Source: Candidatus Obscuribacterales bacterium | Lineage (GTDB): Bacteria > Cyanobacteriota > Vampirovibrionia > Obscuribacterales > Obscuribacteraceae | DNA: 64,000 nucleotides | Direction of reading: 5' to 3' | Assembly: GCA_019745415.1 (NCBI GenBank) | Contig: JAIETF010000040.1 | Span: forward strand, 1 to 64,000 | Part shown: one piece after another, positions 18,379 to 28,797 of the stretch | Position numbering within the stretch: the stretch's first letter is position 1 | Layout: the number at the start of each line of letters is the position of its first letter | Notes under the pieces: generated by a model | Told to the model about the DNA's origin: nothing | Database searches by the model: none | Seen by the model: only the letters and a program-made list of their open reading frames with translations | Position numbers and translations under genes: made by a program

Positions 18379-19143
18379 ATGAGCGCTCGCCGGATAGCCC
18401 GCGAACTGGCAGTAATTGTCATGCCCCAGTTGCCTAAAAATCAGGACAAGCTGGAAACGACTCAGATAATGGAACTCACCGATAAGGCCATTCATATGCT
18501 GGTCGATTATGCCAGACAGAGCCTCACCGACGCTCAAGCCATGGTCATTGCCGCTCAAGATGAACTAAGCGCTATTGAAGTCGAACATGAGAGCAATCGC
18601 AACCGCGTAGATGAGCTGAAGCCGGTCAATCTCACTTCCCAGCAATTAAAAGAGAAGATGCAGACTTTAGAGACTGCCATTGCCCTCGTCTCCGAAGCTC
18701 TGGACATACCTGAGATGGCGCTTGCCCTTGGGACGCAGACTGTGCGCAGTAACTGTAAAAAATGCGGTGCCATCGTCGACGCCACTATCGACAAGCCCCA
18801 TAAAGACGAAGTGCGCGACTTTGTCATCAGACTGATATCGGTTTATCTAGAAAACAAAGAGCTGGTCGACGAATTTATCAAGAGAGCCCGCACAAAATGG
18901 CGTGTAGATCGCATGGTATCTATCGACCGAGACATATTGAGACTGGCTTGCTCAGAAGCTTTCTTCATGGACGACATTCCGATAAACGTAGCTATATCGG
19001 AAGCGGTCGAACTATCCCACCGCTTTGCCGACGCTAAAGCGGCGCGCTTTATCAACGGCATTCTCGGCGACCTTTCAGAAGAAGCGGAAGCTGTAAGAAG
19101 AGCAAGAGCTCGCAAAAAGAGAGAGAGCATTACTCTTAACTGA
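18379..19143 (+). CDS. nusB: Transcription antitermination factor NusB, long form
   Basis: The start MSARRIARELAV and the C-terminal half (DFVIRLISVYLENKELVDEF, WRVDRMVSIDRDILRLACSE, INGILGDL) are NusB. Between the first helix and the body lies an insertion of roughly 90 residues with coiled-coil character and one CKKCG pair; cyanobacterial NusB proteins are also enlarged here. NusB joins NusE at boxA RNA to support antitermination of rRNA transcription. GAGGAG lies before the ATG. ftsY follows after 11 bases. Confidence 0.9.
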   Translation: MSARRIARELAVIVMPQLPKNQDKLETTQIMELTDKAIHMLVDYARQSLTDAQAMVIAAQDELSAIEVEHESNRNRVDELKPVNLTSQQLKEKMQTLETAIALVSEALDIPEMALALGTQTVRSNCKKCGAIVDATIDKPHKDEVRDFVIRLISVYLENKELVDEFIKRARTKWRVDRMVSIDRDILRLACSEAFFMDDIPINVAISEAVELSHRFADAKAARFINGILGDLSEEAEAVRRARARKKRESITLN

Positions 19144-19154
19144 GGACTAAGACC

Positions 19155-20153
19155 ATGGCAGAAGAGAATCAGAAGCAAGGATTCTGGGGGACAACCCTGA
19201 CCAAACTGAAGTCGGTCTTGGTCAAGACAAAAGAGCAGGTTGCCGACCCGGAAGAGCAGCCGGCAAAGGGCGCAATAGAGACAATAAACAGTTCGGCTCC
19301 TGTCGCCAATGCAGAGAAGCCGCATCATAGCTCATTAGTCGACGAAGAATATATTGAAAATCTGGAAGAACGCCTGATTAAGGCAGATCTGGGTATGCCG
19401 GTGGTGGAGCCGCTAATCACCGCCTTGCGTCAAGAAGTGCGTGGGAAGAATTGGACAGGCAAAGATGTAGACAAGTTTTTGAAAGAACAGTTTGATGTCT
19501 TGCTAAGCCAAACCAAAAGCAGCAAACTCACCTACGAAGAAGGCAAGGTAAATATCTATCTAGTGGTGGGTGTGAACGGAGTCGGCAAAACCACCTCTGT
19601 CGGCAAATTAGCGGCGCGTCTAAAAGAGAGCGGCAAGAAAGTCTTACTAGCAGCAGGCGATACATTTAGAGCGGCAGCTGAATCACAGCTGGAAATCTGG
19701 AGCAAGCGGGCGGGTGTAGACATCGTTCGTCTACCGGACGGCTCAGATCCAGGCGCCGTTGTTTTTCAGGCCGTCAAGAAAGCCCGCGATGAAAACTACG
19801 ATGTGCTGCTCATTGATACAGCAGGAAGACTGCACAATAAAGTCAACCTCATGGACGAGCTAAAGAAAATTCGCTCAGTAATTGAAAAGCATGCCGGTGA
19901 TCTGCCTTTGGAAAGCCTGCTTGTGCTGGATGCTTCCACCGGTCAAAACGGTCTACAGCAAGCCAAGGTATTTCTTGATATTGCCGGACTAACCGGTGTT
20001 GTGCTTACCAAACTAGACGGCACCGCCAAAGGTGGCGTTGTCTTCGCCATTGCCCGTGAGCTGAAGATACCTGTAAAACTTATTGGCATCGGCGAAAAGC
20101 TCGAAGATCTTAGAGACTTCGAGCCTTCCTTGTTTGTAGAAGCCCTCTTTTAG
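19155..20153 (+). CDS. ftsY: Signal recognition particle receptor FtsY
   Basis: An SRP-family GTPase: G1 GVNGVGKTT at about residue 137, then [31 protein letters not shown] and the closing [14 protein letters not shown]. The acidic N-terminal A domain is short (about 60 residues). It docks SRP-ribosome complexes at the inner membrane. It lies directly downstream of nusB, so it is likely co-transcribed, and converges on the acyl-CoA ligase gene three bases away. Confidence 0.96.
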   Translation: MAEENQKQGFWGTTLTKLKSVLVKTKEQVADPEEQPAKGAIETINSSAPVANAEKPHHSSLVDEEYIENLEERLIKADLGMPVVEPLITALRQEVRGKNWTGKDVDKFLKEQFDVLLSQTKSSKLTYEEGKVNIYLVVGVNGVGKTTSVGKLAARLKESGKKVLLAAGDTFRAAAESQLEIWSKRAGVDIVRLPDGSDPGAVVFQAVKKARDENYDVLLIDTAGRLHNKVNLMDELKKIRSVIEKHAGDLPLESLLVLDASTGQNGLQQAKVFLDIAGLTGVVLTKLDGTAKGGVVFAIARELKIPVKLIGIGEKLEDLRDFEPSLFVEALF

Positions 20154-20156
20154 AGC

Positions 20157-22139
20157 TTAGCCCTTAACCGACTTTATTTGCTCCAGAGCATCCGGATTTT
20201 CCACGGAGGAAAGATCACCGACAGGCTCACCAAGATACTTGCGCTTTATAGAGGCGCGCACGATCTTGCCCGATCTTGTCTTGGGCAGTGCCTGCACCGG
20301 AATGATGGTATCAGGTCTGAGAACCGGTCCCAGTCTGTGACCAACCATCTCTCGCAGTTCAGCCTGCATTTCGGCGGAATAAGTAGAACCAGGCATGAGC
20401 ACCACGAAGCACACCAGACATTCACCTTTAACTTCGTGGGGGACACCGATGACTGCAGCTTCGGCAATTTCGGCGTGTTCAACCAAAACCGACTCAACTT
20501 CACCCGGACCGACCCTCTTACCAGCAACTTTGATAGTGTCGTCGGAGCGACCAAAGAGGAACCAAGAGCCGTCGCTGTCTTTGCGAGCCCAGTCGCCGTG
20601 ATACCAGATGCCTGGATATTTTGAGAAGTAGGTGTCTTCATAACGGCCGGGATCTTTGAGGAAGCCGCGAGTCATGGAAGGAGCCGGTTTGCGACAAACC
20701 AAATGGCCGATTTCACCATCCAGACTCTTGCCGGACTCGTCAAAAACGTCTATAGCCATACCAAGACCAGGTCCACCCAGAGAACAGGGCTTGAGTGGCA
20801 TGATCGGCAAGGGTGAAAGCAAGCAACCAACTATTTCGGTACCGCCGGAAATATTGATAATCGGACACTTTTTCTTGCCGACCTTGTCGAAGAACCACAT
20901 ATAGCTATCTTGGTCCCAAGGCTCGCCGGTGGAGCCAAGCAGGCGTAGTGTCGACATATCGCATTTTTCCACCCACTCGTCACCATAGGCACGCATGCCT
21001 CGAATGAGGGTGGGACTGATACCAAGAGTGGTGACATGGTTGCGCTGGACCATCTGCCAGACGGTATCAGGATTTGGATGGCCGGGATGTCCTTCGAAGA
21101 CAACCATAGTGGCGCCCCAGAACATTGTTCCGATCATTTCCCATGGACCCATCATCCAACCGATATCGGTCACCCAAAAGAAGATATCGTCGTCACGCAA
21201 ATCGAAGGCAAAGCCGAGCTCTTTGGCAATTTGAGCGAGGGCGCCGCCATGGGTATGAACAGTGCCCTTGGGCTTACCGGTGGTGCCGGATGTATAAAGA
21301 TACATGCTGGGATGTTCAGCACTGAGATTTTTCACTGTAGGGGCTTCTTGGGCAGATTCGATTAGATCGTGCAACCAAAGGTCACGGCCGTCTTTCATAT
21401 TGACCATAGTGTCGCAGTGATTGTAGACAATCACATGCTCGACACAAGGAGCGGAAGCTACCGCTTCATCAGCTTCCGACTTGATTGCCACCATTTTGCC
21501 GCGCCTTTTGCCGGCGTCGGCGGTAAACAAAATACGAGCTTCGGCATCAACCAGTCTGGTAGCCAAAGAATGGGGACCAAAACCGCTGAATACCGGTACA
21601 GCCACCGCGCCAATCTTGAGACAGGCAAACAAAACAGCGACGACTTCAGGCACCATAGGCATATAAATACCGATAGCATCGCCGGGCTTGACGTTTAGGT
21701 TGAGCATCGACTGGGCTATTTTGCCAGAAAGTGTACTGAGTTCGCCATAAGTCAGTTTGCGCTTGCGCCCGTCCTCGCCTTCCCAGATGATGGCTAAATG
21801 ATCTTTACCGACTGACTTACGCACACCGGCGCTGCGCCCCTCTTCCAAATGAAAATCGAGGGTGTTGCTGAGGATATTCATTTCACCATCAACAAACCAC
21901 TTGGTCCAGGCAAAGCCACGGCTCTCATCTTTCAGGCTGGTATAGGGTTTATGCCATTGAAAGCCCATATACTTGAGCGCGCTTTCCCAAAACCACTCGG
22001 TATCTTCATTAGAGCGAGCAATCAACTCTCTCCAATCTGCTATGCCGTGCTTATTCATAAAGTCGACTACTCGCGACTCCAGATACTTACCTGAGGGCTG
22101 CCAAATAACTTCCTGGGTCGCTTCGACTGTTTTGTTCAT
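20157..22139 (-). CDS. Acetyl-CoA synthetase-like AMP-forming acyl-CoA ligase
   Basis: 660 residues with an acetyl-CoA-synthetase N-terminal domain (WFWESALKYMGFQW), the AMP-binding signature YTSGTTGKPKGTVHTHGG at about 260, DIGWMMGP, and the C-terminal catalytic Lys in KTRSGKIVR. It activates a short carboxylate, probably acetate or a close relative, to the acyl-AMP and then acyl-CoA. The start is ATG 22139; the longer frame to 22169 has no ribosome site. A second, shorter family member begins at 63131. Exact substrate not assignable. Confidence 0.88.
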   Translation of the reverse strand: MNKTVEATQEVIWQPSGKYLESRVVDFMNKHGIADWRELIARSNEDTEWFWESALKYMGFQWHKPYTSLKDESRGFAWTKWFVDGEMNILSNTLDFHLEEGRSAGVRKSVGKDHLAIIWEGEDGRKRKLTYGELSTLSGKIAQSMLNLNVKPGDAIGIYMPMVPEVVAVLFACLKIGAVAVPVFSGFGPHSLATRLVDAEARILFTADAGKRRGKMVAIKSEADEAVASAPCVEHVIVYNHCDTMVNMKDGRDLWLHDLIESAQEAPTVKNLSAEHPSMYLYTSGTTGKPKGTVHTHGGALAQIAKELGFAFDLRDDDIFFWVTDIGWMMGPWEMIGTMFWGATMVVFEGHPGHPNPDTVWQMVQRNHVTTLGISPTLIRGMRAYGDEWVEKCDMSTLRLLGSTGEPWDQDSYMWFFDKVGKKKCPIINISGGTEIVGCLLSPLPIMPLKPCSLGGPGLGMAIDVFDESGKSLDGEIGHLVCRKPAPSMTRGFLKDPGRYEDTYFSKYPGIWYHGDWARKDSDGSWFLFGRSDDTIKVAGKRVGPGEVESVLVEHAEIAEAAVIGVPHEVKGECLVCFVVLMPGSTYSAEMQAELREMVGHRLGPVLRPDTIIPVQALPKTRSGKIVRASIKRKYLGEPVGDLSSVENPDALEQIKSVKG

Positions 22140-22329
22140 AATGCACTCGCTAAACAAGAAAACTATCAATATGCAATGGTTCGGACGGTGCTCATTAAAC
22201 GGCTAGTGGACAACAAAATTGTCAAACAGCCGTCTAAGCCCAAAGACCGAACGATTATTTCTTTGAAATATTACAGCCAGCCGGCTCTTTACAAGCCAAA
22301 TCCAGAGCAGATTCCTTGATTAAGAATCT

Positions 22330-22725
22330 TTATAGGCTAGGCTGTCCGCCCCAGTAGTCACGGATAGTCCGGACCAAAACTTCCACAGCCAAAAGAATAC
22401 AGCCGAGCAAATTGGCAGTTAGGGCGCAGGCCCATACCAGACGAGCGTCCTTTCGCTCCATGAGCATAAGCACGGTGCCTTCCACCATCACCGAATAGGT
22501 GCCGAAAAGGGTCAGACCCCAGGGTGTATTGCCGGTCAGATAAGGGCCAAGGCCCAAGACCAGTCCCAAAAAAGAAGCAAAATTCATCAGTACGCTGTCA
22601 TAGAGACAGCGAGGCAAACTAGCCCAGTGCATGCGCCAGAGCACAAAGGCCTCGACTATCACTATCGGTAAAAACTGGAAGACATAGAAGCCCAGCAATG
22701 TTTTGAAATCCTCCAGACTGTCCAT
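22330..22725 (-). CDS. Small integral membrane protein, uncharacterised
   Basis: 131 residues with four predicted membrane helices (YVFQFLPIVIVEAFVLW, MNFASFLGLVLGLG, LTLFGTYSVMVEGTVLM, VWACALTANLLGCILLAVEV). No family recognised. The ATG at 22725 removes an N-terminal extension that would overlap the divergent kinase gene. The 190 bases between its stop and the acyl-CoA ligase start hold no feature that I can support beyond a 47-codon open frame. Confidence 0.62.
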   Translation of the reverse strand: MDSLEDFKTLLGFYVFQFLPIVIVEAFVLWRMHWASLPRCLYDSVLMNFASFLGLVLGLGPYLTGNTPWGLTLFGTYSVMVEGTVLMLMERKDARLVWACALTANLLGCILLAVEVLVRTIRDYWGGQPSL

Positions 22726-22757
22726 ATTAAACAATAACCGGTTCTGAGGACTAAAGC

Positions 22758-25673
22758 ATGCCGCCCGATTTTCAAGGGGCTGGAAGAGAAGAACAGGAGA
22801 GAACAACCCGCGTCGACGGCATGGCTTCCTTTGAGCGCATTGTTGCCGACGGATACACCGGTATGACCGGCTATCAAAAAGGCCACATAGTGGGCGGACA
22901 CTATGAAATTGTAGATTTCATCGGGGCAGGCGGCATGAGCCGCGTCTATAAAGTCAGACACCTCCTTATCAACGAACCAAGGGCAATCAAGGTACTCCTG
23001 CCCCAAGATAGCACTGAACAAGCCAAAGCTTTGCTTCGCTTCCAGAAAGAAGCACGCTTGGCTATGAAGCTGGAGCATGCAAATATCGTCAGAACTATGG
23101 AGTTCTGCTCGCCTTCCGATGGTCCCCCCTTTCTAGTTATGGATTATGTGGAAGGGCGTTCACTCGAGCAAGAGCTTTCGGTCTTGCAAAGACTGACGCC
23201 GGAAAGAGCTGTTGAAATCATCTTGCAGGTGGCAAGCGCTGTTCAGCACTTGCTTGAAAAAGAAATTCTGCACCGAGACCTCAAGCCGGGCAATGTTATT
23301 CTCAATCGTCTCAAGAACGGCGCCACCCAGGTCAAACTTATCGACTTCGGCATTGCTACTGCTCTTTATGAAGAAGACGAAGATTTTCCCCTCTCGCAGG
23401 TGCTCACTCCAGCTGGAGAAGTGATGGGCTCACCGCAACATATGAGCCCTGAGGCCTGTGGCGGCGAAAACATTGATGAGAGATCTGAGATCTATTCATT
23501 GGGCTGTATTCTTTATGAAATGCTGGCAGGAAAGCCGCCCATACTGGGCAAAAATGCCCTCGACACCCTGCGCATGCAGGCAAGTGTCGAGCCTCGACCG
23601 ATTAGTAAGCTCTTGCCCAAAGGCGAAGGTATTGAACAGCTTTCGCAAATAGTCTCGAAGTGCCTAGAGAAAGAACCAGATCAGCGCTATCAGAGCATCG
23701 ATGAACTGAAGGAAGCCTTGGGCACGGTGTTTGAGAAAGCCAAGAAAAAACAGCAAGCCAGATTACAAAATAAGGCAAGCAAGCTCACTAAAATAGTCTT
23801 TCTTGCCGCCGGCATCGCCCTTGGTGGCGCCGTTGTATACGGCGCCACGCTCTTGTTCAATCAAAGCAGACAAGACAAAGCCCCTGAATTCGGCAGTGCC
23901 AACGAAATCAAAAATGGTCCAGGCTTGGTCTACGAATATGGCATACAATGGCGCCGCAATAGCCTTAAAGGTCAGACTATGCTTAATGACGCCAATCTTG
24001 AGGCTATGAAAGATCTAAAGGCAGCTTTGAAGGTTTTACCAAAGTCAAAGTCGCAAAAGGACGAAACTCCGGACTTCGAAGATGATAGGTCGACAGAGTC
24101 AAGCTCAATTGAAAGCAAAGCAGAGCAAGAAATAAAGGACTTGAATATTCTTGCCAAACAAGACCTTTACTGCGCCCAACTTATCAATGACTTCAAATCT
24201 TCCAAGGTCAAAGAAGATTCTCTAGATTTGGACAAGATTGAGCTGACGGACAATACTCGCTCAGATAAGTTATCGCATTCTTTACTAAAAAAAATCACTC
24301 AAGAAAAGAGCTTAGGAAATGAGATCTTTAGCCGCATCAAACTAATGCTTTTATGCGATGGTGACTACACAAACTTCAACCTGCAAAAGCAAATTGCTCG
24401 GTCAGCATTAGACAAGCCCAATTCAGATCTAAGCGAAAGCCAAAAGCTTCTATTGAAAAGCCTTTGGCTGCTGCGCTTCTCACAGTATGTAGAAAAAGTG
24501 CAAGGCAAGGCTGAAAGGCCTGGCGATTTTTTCTGGAATGAGTTTGGTGAGGGAGCCTCGGAGAAAGAAAGCACAAACTTCGACGAGAACACAGCTCTCG
24601 CCTACTTTCTTGCCGGAGAGTACTATTTTAATATCGGCGACAACTGGGATGCCAAACACATATACAAGCTTAGCAAAGATGCCTTAACTAGACTCAATGG
24701 GGAAGATGCACTTATTACAGTAATGGCTCGCAGCCAGCTCTTTCTGGCAGTGTCTAAAGATGAAGAGCCAAATCAAAGAGAAGGCAACCGTTGCCTCAAG
24801 AAGCTAAAGAAGTGGTTAGATCGAGAGCCGGACAATAGTCGCCTGCTCTATCTAGATGCCATGGTCAGGGCGACTTTAGCTCGCAAAGAGAAAGGAATTG
24901 AAAAAGAAATTGCCCTGAGCGAAATAGACTATGACTTAACAAAAATGCAGCTAACAGCGAGACGCTCGCCTTATCTTTTGGCCAGGCTTCTTCATGAAAG
25001 AGAAGCAGTACTGCGTCAAATTTATGGCGACAAGAAAAACAATCTAGTTAACTTTAGAGCCGCAACGCTACAGCTAGTGCAGGGGAATCTACCCCAAGCA
25101 GCCGACCGCTTAGAAGATCTGGCCAAGTATTACAGCAGTCCGTCCACTGCAATAAGCCGCCACAAACTGCTCCAACTGGCGCTTTCAATAGAAGAGAGAC
25201 TCAAGGCTCTCGGTCTAGAGAGAAATGAAAGGGCTTGCGAGACTCATACATATATGGCAGAAACTTTGCTCTTTCAAGAAGACAAGCAATTGGCTCAAAA
25301 GGCTCTGCAAGAACTGGACCTGGCAGAAAAAGAGGCTCAGACAATTGACAGCCGACCATGGGATAAGGGAGAAGAAAAAATCAGGACACAAGCACTGAAT
25401 GCTTTTCGCAGGGCGCAAATTTGGCAAGGAAGAGCCAAGGCACAGAAGAATCTCTTGTTGCCCAGAGAGGCCCTGGCCAGCATCAAGTCTGGTCTAGCAG
25501 AACTGGATAAGAACATAAAATACTTGGAAAAAACTGTTAAGAAGGAAAAGAAAACCTTAGCAGTCTATATTTCAGACATGAAAGAGCGAAGCGACTTGTA
25601 CGCCGAACTGAAACAGATTGAAACTGGAATCAAGAATCAAATTGATAATCTCAATCAGATCGACAAGAAATAA
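22758..25673 (+). CDS. Transmembrane Ser/Thr protein kinase with helical repeat sensor region
   Basis: Hanks-type kinase at residues 46-325: P-loop IGAGGMSRVYKV, AIK Lys, HRDLKPGN at 171, DFG at 195, then SPQHMSPEA where the APE motif reads SPE. One membrane helix lies at about 346-368. The remaining 600 residues are helical, charged and TPR-like with a Lys/Glu-rich coiled coil at the end, and would face outside the cytosol. The kinase probably couples an envelope signal to phosphorylation of cytosolic targets. TGAGGA lies before the ATG. Its last 19 bases overlap the convergent pdxT. Confidence 0.88.
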   Translation: MPPDFQGAGREEQERTTRVDGMASFERIVADGYTGMTGYQKGHIVGGHYEIVDFIGAGGMSRVYKVRHLLINEPRAIKVLLPQDSTEQAKALLRFQKEARLAMKLEHANIVRTMEFCSPSDGPPFLVMDYVEGRSLEQELSVLQRLTPERAVEIILQVASAVQHLLEKEILHRDLKPGNVILNRLKNGATQVKLIDFGIATALYEEDEDFPLSQVLTPAGEVMGSPQHMSPEACGGENIDERSEIYSLGCILYEMLAGKPPILGKNALDTLRMQASVEPRPISKLLPKGEGIEQLSQIVSKCLEKEPDQRYQSIDELKEALGTVFEKAKKKQQARLQNKASKLTKIVFLAAGIALGGAVVYGATLLFNQSRQDKAPEFGSANEIKNGPGLVYEYGIQWRRNSLKGQTMLNDANLEAMKDLKAALKVLPKSKSQKDETPDFEDDRSTESSSIESKAEQEIKDLNILAKQDLYCAQLINDFKSSKVKEDSLDLDKIELTDNTRSDKLSHSLLKKITQEKSLGNEIFSRIKLMLLCDGDYTNFNLQKQIARSALDKPNSDLSESQKLLLKSLWLLRFSQYVEKVQGKAERPGDFFWNEFGEGASEKESTNFDENTALAYFLAGEYYFNIGDNWDAKHIYKLSKDALTRLNGEDALITVMARSQLFLAVSKDEEPNQREGNRCLKKLKKWLDREPDNSRLLYLDAMVRATLARKEKGIEKEIALSEIDYDLTKMQLTARRSPYLLARLLHEREAVLRQIYGDKKNNLVNFRAATLQLVQGNLPQAADRLEDLAKYYSSPSTAISRHKLLQLALSIEERLKALGLERNERACETHTYMAETLLFQEDKQLAQKALQELDLAEKEAQTIDSRPWDKGEEKIRTQALNAFRRAQIWQGRAKAQKNLLLPREALASIKSGLAELDKNIKYLEKTVKKEKKTLAVYISDMKERSDLYAELKQIETGIKNQIDNLNQIDKK

Positions 25674-26275
25674 GAATGCACTCTTGTGTCGCTAACGAGT
25701 TCAGGGTGAAAAGCAGTGGCAAGCATATTCTTTTGCCTGGCCATGACCGCCAGCCCTGCTAATGCTCCAAAACTTTCGTCGGTGGGGAGCGTGGCTAAAA
25801 CTTCCACCTCTTTACCGGTGGATAAAAAGAGCGGCGCTCTGATGAAAACCGATAGAAAAGGTTGATTTGATAGACATGGAATAGGAAGAGGCAATTCGAA
25901 GCTGAATTTTTGTGGACCAAAGGCATTGCGCCGCACTTCGATATCCATGAGGGAAAGCCGGCCTTGACTGCTGCCTTCTATGTTGCGGGCCAAAAATATC
26001 GACCCCATACAAGTGCCCCAAACCGGCATGCCGCCCTCAATGCGTTCTTTCATAAGAGAGAATATGCGGGTATCGACACCGCTGCCTGCGGCGGTGAGCT
26101 TGTCGATGCAAGTACTCTCGCCGCCGGGAATAACCAGCCTATCGATTTGGCTAAGCTGTTCACTATAGCGAATCAGTATAGGCTCAGCCCCAAGCTCGGC
26201 AAACCTCTGGGCATGCTCGCTGAAATTGCCTTGCAGCGCCAATATTCCTATTTTCTGAGCTAAAACAGCTTGCAT
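25655..26275 (-). CDS. pdxT: Pyridoxal 5'-phosphate synthase glutaminase subunit
   Basis: Class I glutamine amidotransferase of 206 residues: GILALQGNFSEH, PGGEST, nucleophile Cys89 in GTCMG (the usual motif is GTCAG), and His190/Glu192 in AFHPEL. It releases ammonia from glutamine for PdxS. It lies 23 bases downstream of pdxS in the same operon and overlaps the end of the kinase gene on the other strand by 19 bases. Confidence 0.95.
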   Translation of the reverse strand: MQAVLAQKIGILALQGNFSEHAQRFAELGAEPILIRYSEQLSQIDRLVIPGGESTCIDKLTAAGSGVDTRIFSLMKERIEGGMPVWGTCMGSIFLARNIEGSSQGRLSLMDIEVRRNAFGPQKFSFELPLPIPCLSNQPFLSVFIRAPLFLSTGKEVEVLATLPTDESFGALAGLAVMARQKNMLATAFHPELVSDTRVHSYFLSI

Positions 26276-26298
26276 ACCCGCATATCCTCTATCTCGAA

Positions 26299-27210
26299 CT
26301 ACCAGCCGCGTTTGGCCAGATTTTCGTCACCAACCAGGGTCCGTGCCGAGCGCCCAACCATAGCTTCGCCGAGATTGCGGCTTATCTCAGCGAGCATCTC
26401 GGGGTCATTGCAATAAGTTGTAGCTTTGACAATAGCTTGGGCCCGCTTCATGGGGTCGCCCGACTTGAAGATGCCGGAGCCGACAAAGACTCCTTCCACG
26501 CCAATCTGCATCATCAAGGCAGCATCAGCCGGAGTGGCAATGCCACCGGCGGCAAAGTTAACCACCGGCAGTTTTCCTTCCTGAGCCACTTGCAAGACCA
26601 GTTCATAGGGGGCGCCTATTTCTTTGGCGTAGGTCATAAGTTCTTCTTTGGGCAAGACGGTCAATTTGCGAATCTCACCGAGTATGGTGCGGGCATGACG
26701 TACCGCTTCCACCACGTCGCCGGTACCGGCTTCGCCCTTGGTGCGAATCATGGCAGCACCTTCTCCGATGCGCCTCAAAGCTTCACCCAAATTGCGAGCA
26801 CCGCATACAAAGGGTACGTCAAACTTGGTCTTTTCGATATGATACTGCTCATCGGCTGGGGTGAGCACTTCACTTTCGTCTATGCAATCAACGCCCAGAG
26901 CCTGCAAAATCTGTGCTTCTACAAAATGTCCGATGCGGGCTTTAGCCATAACCGGAATGGAAACAGCATTGATAATCGAACTAACCAATTCGGGGTCGCT
27001 CATTCTAGCAACGCCGCCGTCGGCTCTAATATCGGCAGGCACTCTCTCAAGAGCCATAACAGCCACGGCGCCTGATGCTTCGGCAATTTTAGCTTGTTCA
27101 GCATTGACTACGTCCATGATGACGCCGCCCTTGAGCATGGCGGGCAATGAACGTTTGACCAGTTCGGTTCCGGTCTTTACAGCACCAACGGCGCGTTCGC
27201 TTGTAACCAT
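26299..27210 (-). CDS. pdxS: Pyridoxal 5'-phosphate synthase lyase subunit
   Basis: Highly conserved TIM barrel. Catalytic residues are visible: Asp33 in [13 protein letters not shown], Lys90 in MAKARIGH and Lys158 in RTKGEAGTG. It condenses ribose 5-phosphate, glyceraldehyde 3-phosphate and ammonia to PLP within a 12+12 PdxS/PdxT complex. AAGGAG lies six bases before the ATG. It starts 12 bases after the pdxR-like gene. Confidence 0.97.
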   Translation of the reverse strand: MVTSERAVGAVKTGTELVKRSLPAMLKGGVIMDVVNAEQAKIAEASGAVAVMALERVPADIRADGGVARMSDPELVSSIINAVSIPVMAKARIGHFVEAQILQALGVDCIDESEVLTPADEQYHIEKTKFDVPFVCGARNLGEALRRIGEGAAMIRTKGEAGTGDVVEAVRHARTILGEIRKLTVLPKEELMTYAKEIGAPYELVLQVAQEGKLPVVNFAAGGIATPADAALMMQIGVEGVFVGSGIFKSGDPMKRAQAIVKATTYCNDPEMLAEISRNLGEAMVGRSARTLVGDENLAKRGW

Positions 27211-27222
27211 TTTATTCTCCTT

Positions 27223-28776
27223 TTAAATAAGCACAGTCTCTGGACTGTTCTCATAGCTTCCATTTCTGCTTCTGCCGCTCTCGCGGACTAAAACTCTTTC
27301 AAAATCTTGATAGGCAAGATTCAATCTAGCTATCCCCTCTTCAATACGCTCGGGGCTGTTCTGGATGAATGAAAGGCGCATGGTATTGAGCGCCGGCTCA
27401 TTCACATAACAATGCTGCGAGGGGGCGAAACTGACACCACTAGGCAGGGCGAATTCATCTAGAAAGCGCTGGGCATCCATATGCTCGGGCAAGGTCAGAT
27501 AGATAAAGAGTCCACCTCTAGGACTTGTAAAATTAACCTTAGTCTTGGCGAATGCACTGCTCAAAGCTTTGAGCATGGTGTCTCTGCGTTCTTTATATAA
27601 GGCCCGCACCCGCACAAGATGCTTCAAATAAGATCCACGACTGAGAAAACGCGCCAGAATCTCTTGATTGAGCGAGCTGGTGGAGAGATCGCTGCCACGC
27701 TTGGCGAAGTTAAGTCGCTCCGCCACCGCCTGCGGTGCAACCAACCAACCCAATCTAATACCAGGGGCAAGAGCCTTAGAGAAGGTTCCTTGATAGACCA
27801 CCATCTGATTGAGCTTTTCCGAAGCTGAGGCAAGCGCCTTCAAGGAAGGCAAGCCGCCTTCGTAATCGAGGTCTCCGGCAAAATCATCCTCAAAAAGAGG
27901 AACTCCAAATCTAGAGCAAAGCTCGAGCACAGCCGCCCGGCGTTCTGCACTCATAGTTATGCCGGTGGGATTTTGACCGGTAGGCATCAAATAAATGAAC
28001 TTCACTTTCTTTTGCGAAAGCACAGCCTCAAGAGCGTTGACATTGATGCCCTGATCATCAATTGGCACACCAAGCAGATTTGCCCCTCTGGCTCTAAAGT
28101 TTGAAATAGCCCAGAAATAGCTGGGTTCTTCCATAACCACAGTATCACCCGGGTCTATAAACATAGAACTCATCAGGTCGATACCCTGCTGTGAGCCGCT
28201 CAAAATAATCAGCTCACTATCTTGCACGGGCATACCACGTTCAGCTAAATGCTTGATGACAAGCTCGCGCAGTAAAGGCTCACCACTGGCGGGAGAAAAA
28301 TCAAAAAGAGGAGTGGCGCCACTTTCTGCCAGTTCAAAGAGTATCTCGCTGAACTCTTCTTGAGGGTAGGAATCTGCCACAGGCAGCCCACCGGCAAAGG
28401 AGATTAGATCGACCGACCTTGGACTGAGACTGACCGGCAGTTCAGACATAACCTGTGAAAGCTCTTGCCCATAAGCAGAATAGCGAGCCGACCAGCCGGG
28501 AGATTGCACTCTCTTTTTTGCCACGAAAGTACCGCGACCCACATGGCTGACAATCAAGCCTTCAGAGATAAGCTCTTCGTAGGCACGGGCAACGGTTGAA
28601 CGATCGACCTTGAGAATAGCAGCCAATTCTCGACTGGGAGGCAGACGGGTGGCAAAAACCAAGCTGCCATCTTCTATTTTCTGCCTGAGAATGGCTGCAA
28701 TGGCTCTATATAGAGGTTCGCCCTCTGATAGAGCCATACCAGCAAACAAGGCTGCTATATCTACTGATACGTCCAT
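27223..28776 (-). CDS. pdxR: MocR/PdxR-type regulator (GntR HTH fused to aminotransferase fold)
   Basis: N-terminal GntR winged helix (about 15-80; LPPSRELAAILKVDRSTVARAYEEL) joined to a fold-type I aminotransferase domain (about 120-500) with the PLP Lys in GTFSKALAPG. MocR proteins of the PdxR group sense PLP and control pdxST; its place directly upstream of pdxS supports that. ATG 28776 is used; the frame is open to 28881 but that part reads Cys-rich and covers repeats. Here the regulator is co-directional with pdxST rather than divergent, so control would be autogenous. Confidence 0.9.
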   Translation of the reverse strand: MDVSVDIAALFAGMALSEGEPLYRAIAAILRQKIEDGSLVFATRLPPSRELAAILKVDRSTVARAYEELISEGLIVSHVGRGTFVAKKRVQSPGWSARYSAYGQELSQVMSELPVSLSPRSVDLISFAGGLPVADSYPQEEFSEILFELAESGATPLFDFSPASGEPLLRELVIKHLAERGMPVQDSELIILSGSQQGIDLMSSMFIDPGDTVVMEEPSYFWAISNFRARGANLLGVPIDDQGINVNALEAVLSQKKVKFIYLMPTGQNPTGITMSAERRAAVLELCSRFGVPLFEDDFAGDLDYEGGLPSLKALASASEKLNQMVVYQGTFSKALAPGIRLGWLVAPQAVAERLNFAKRGSDLSTSSLNQEILARFLSRGSYLKHLVRVRALYKERRDTMLKALSSAFAKTKVNFTSPRGGLFIYLTLPEHMDAQRFLDEFALPSGVSFAPSQHCYVNEPALNTMRLSFIQNSPERIEEGIARLNLAYQDFERVLVRESGRSRNGSYENSPETVLI

Positions 28777-28797
28777 GGTCAGATAGTAGCAGAAATT

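Noticed and set aside
22176..22319. 47-codon plus-strand frame between the acyl-CoA ligase and the small membrane protein
   Set aside because: It starts with ATG and reads protein-like, but has no ribosome site, no recognised match and lies in a likely promoter region.
26437..27075. 212-codon open frame antisense to pdxS
   Set aside because: It lies wholly within a highly conserved gene on the other strand, has no ribosome site and reads as low-information sequence; it is a shadow of pdxS codon bias.
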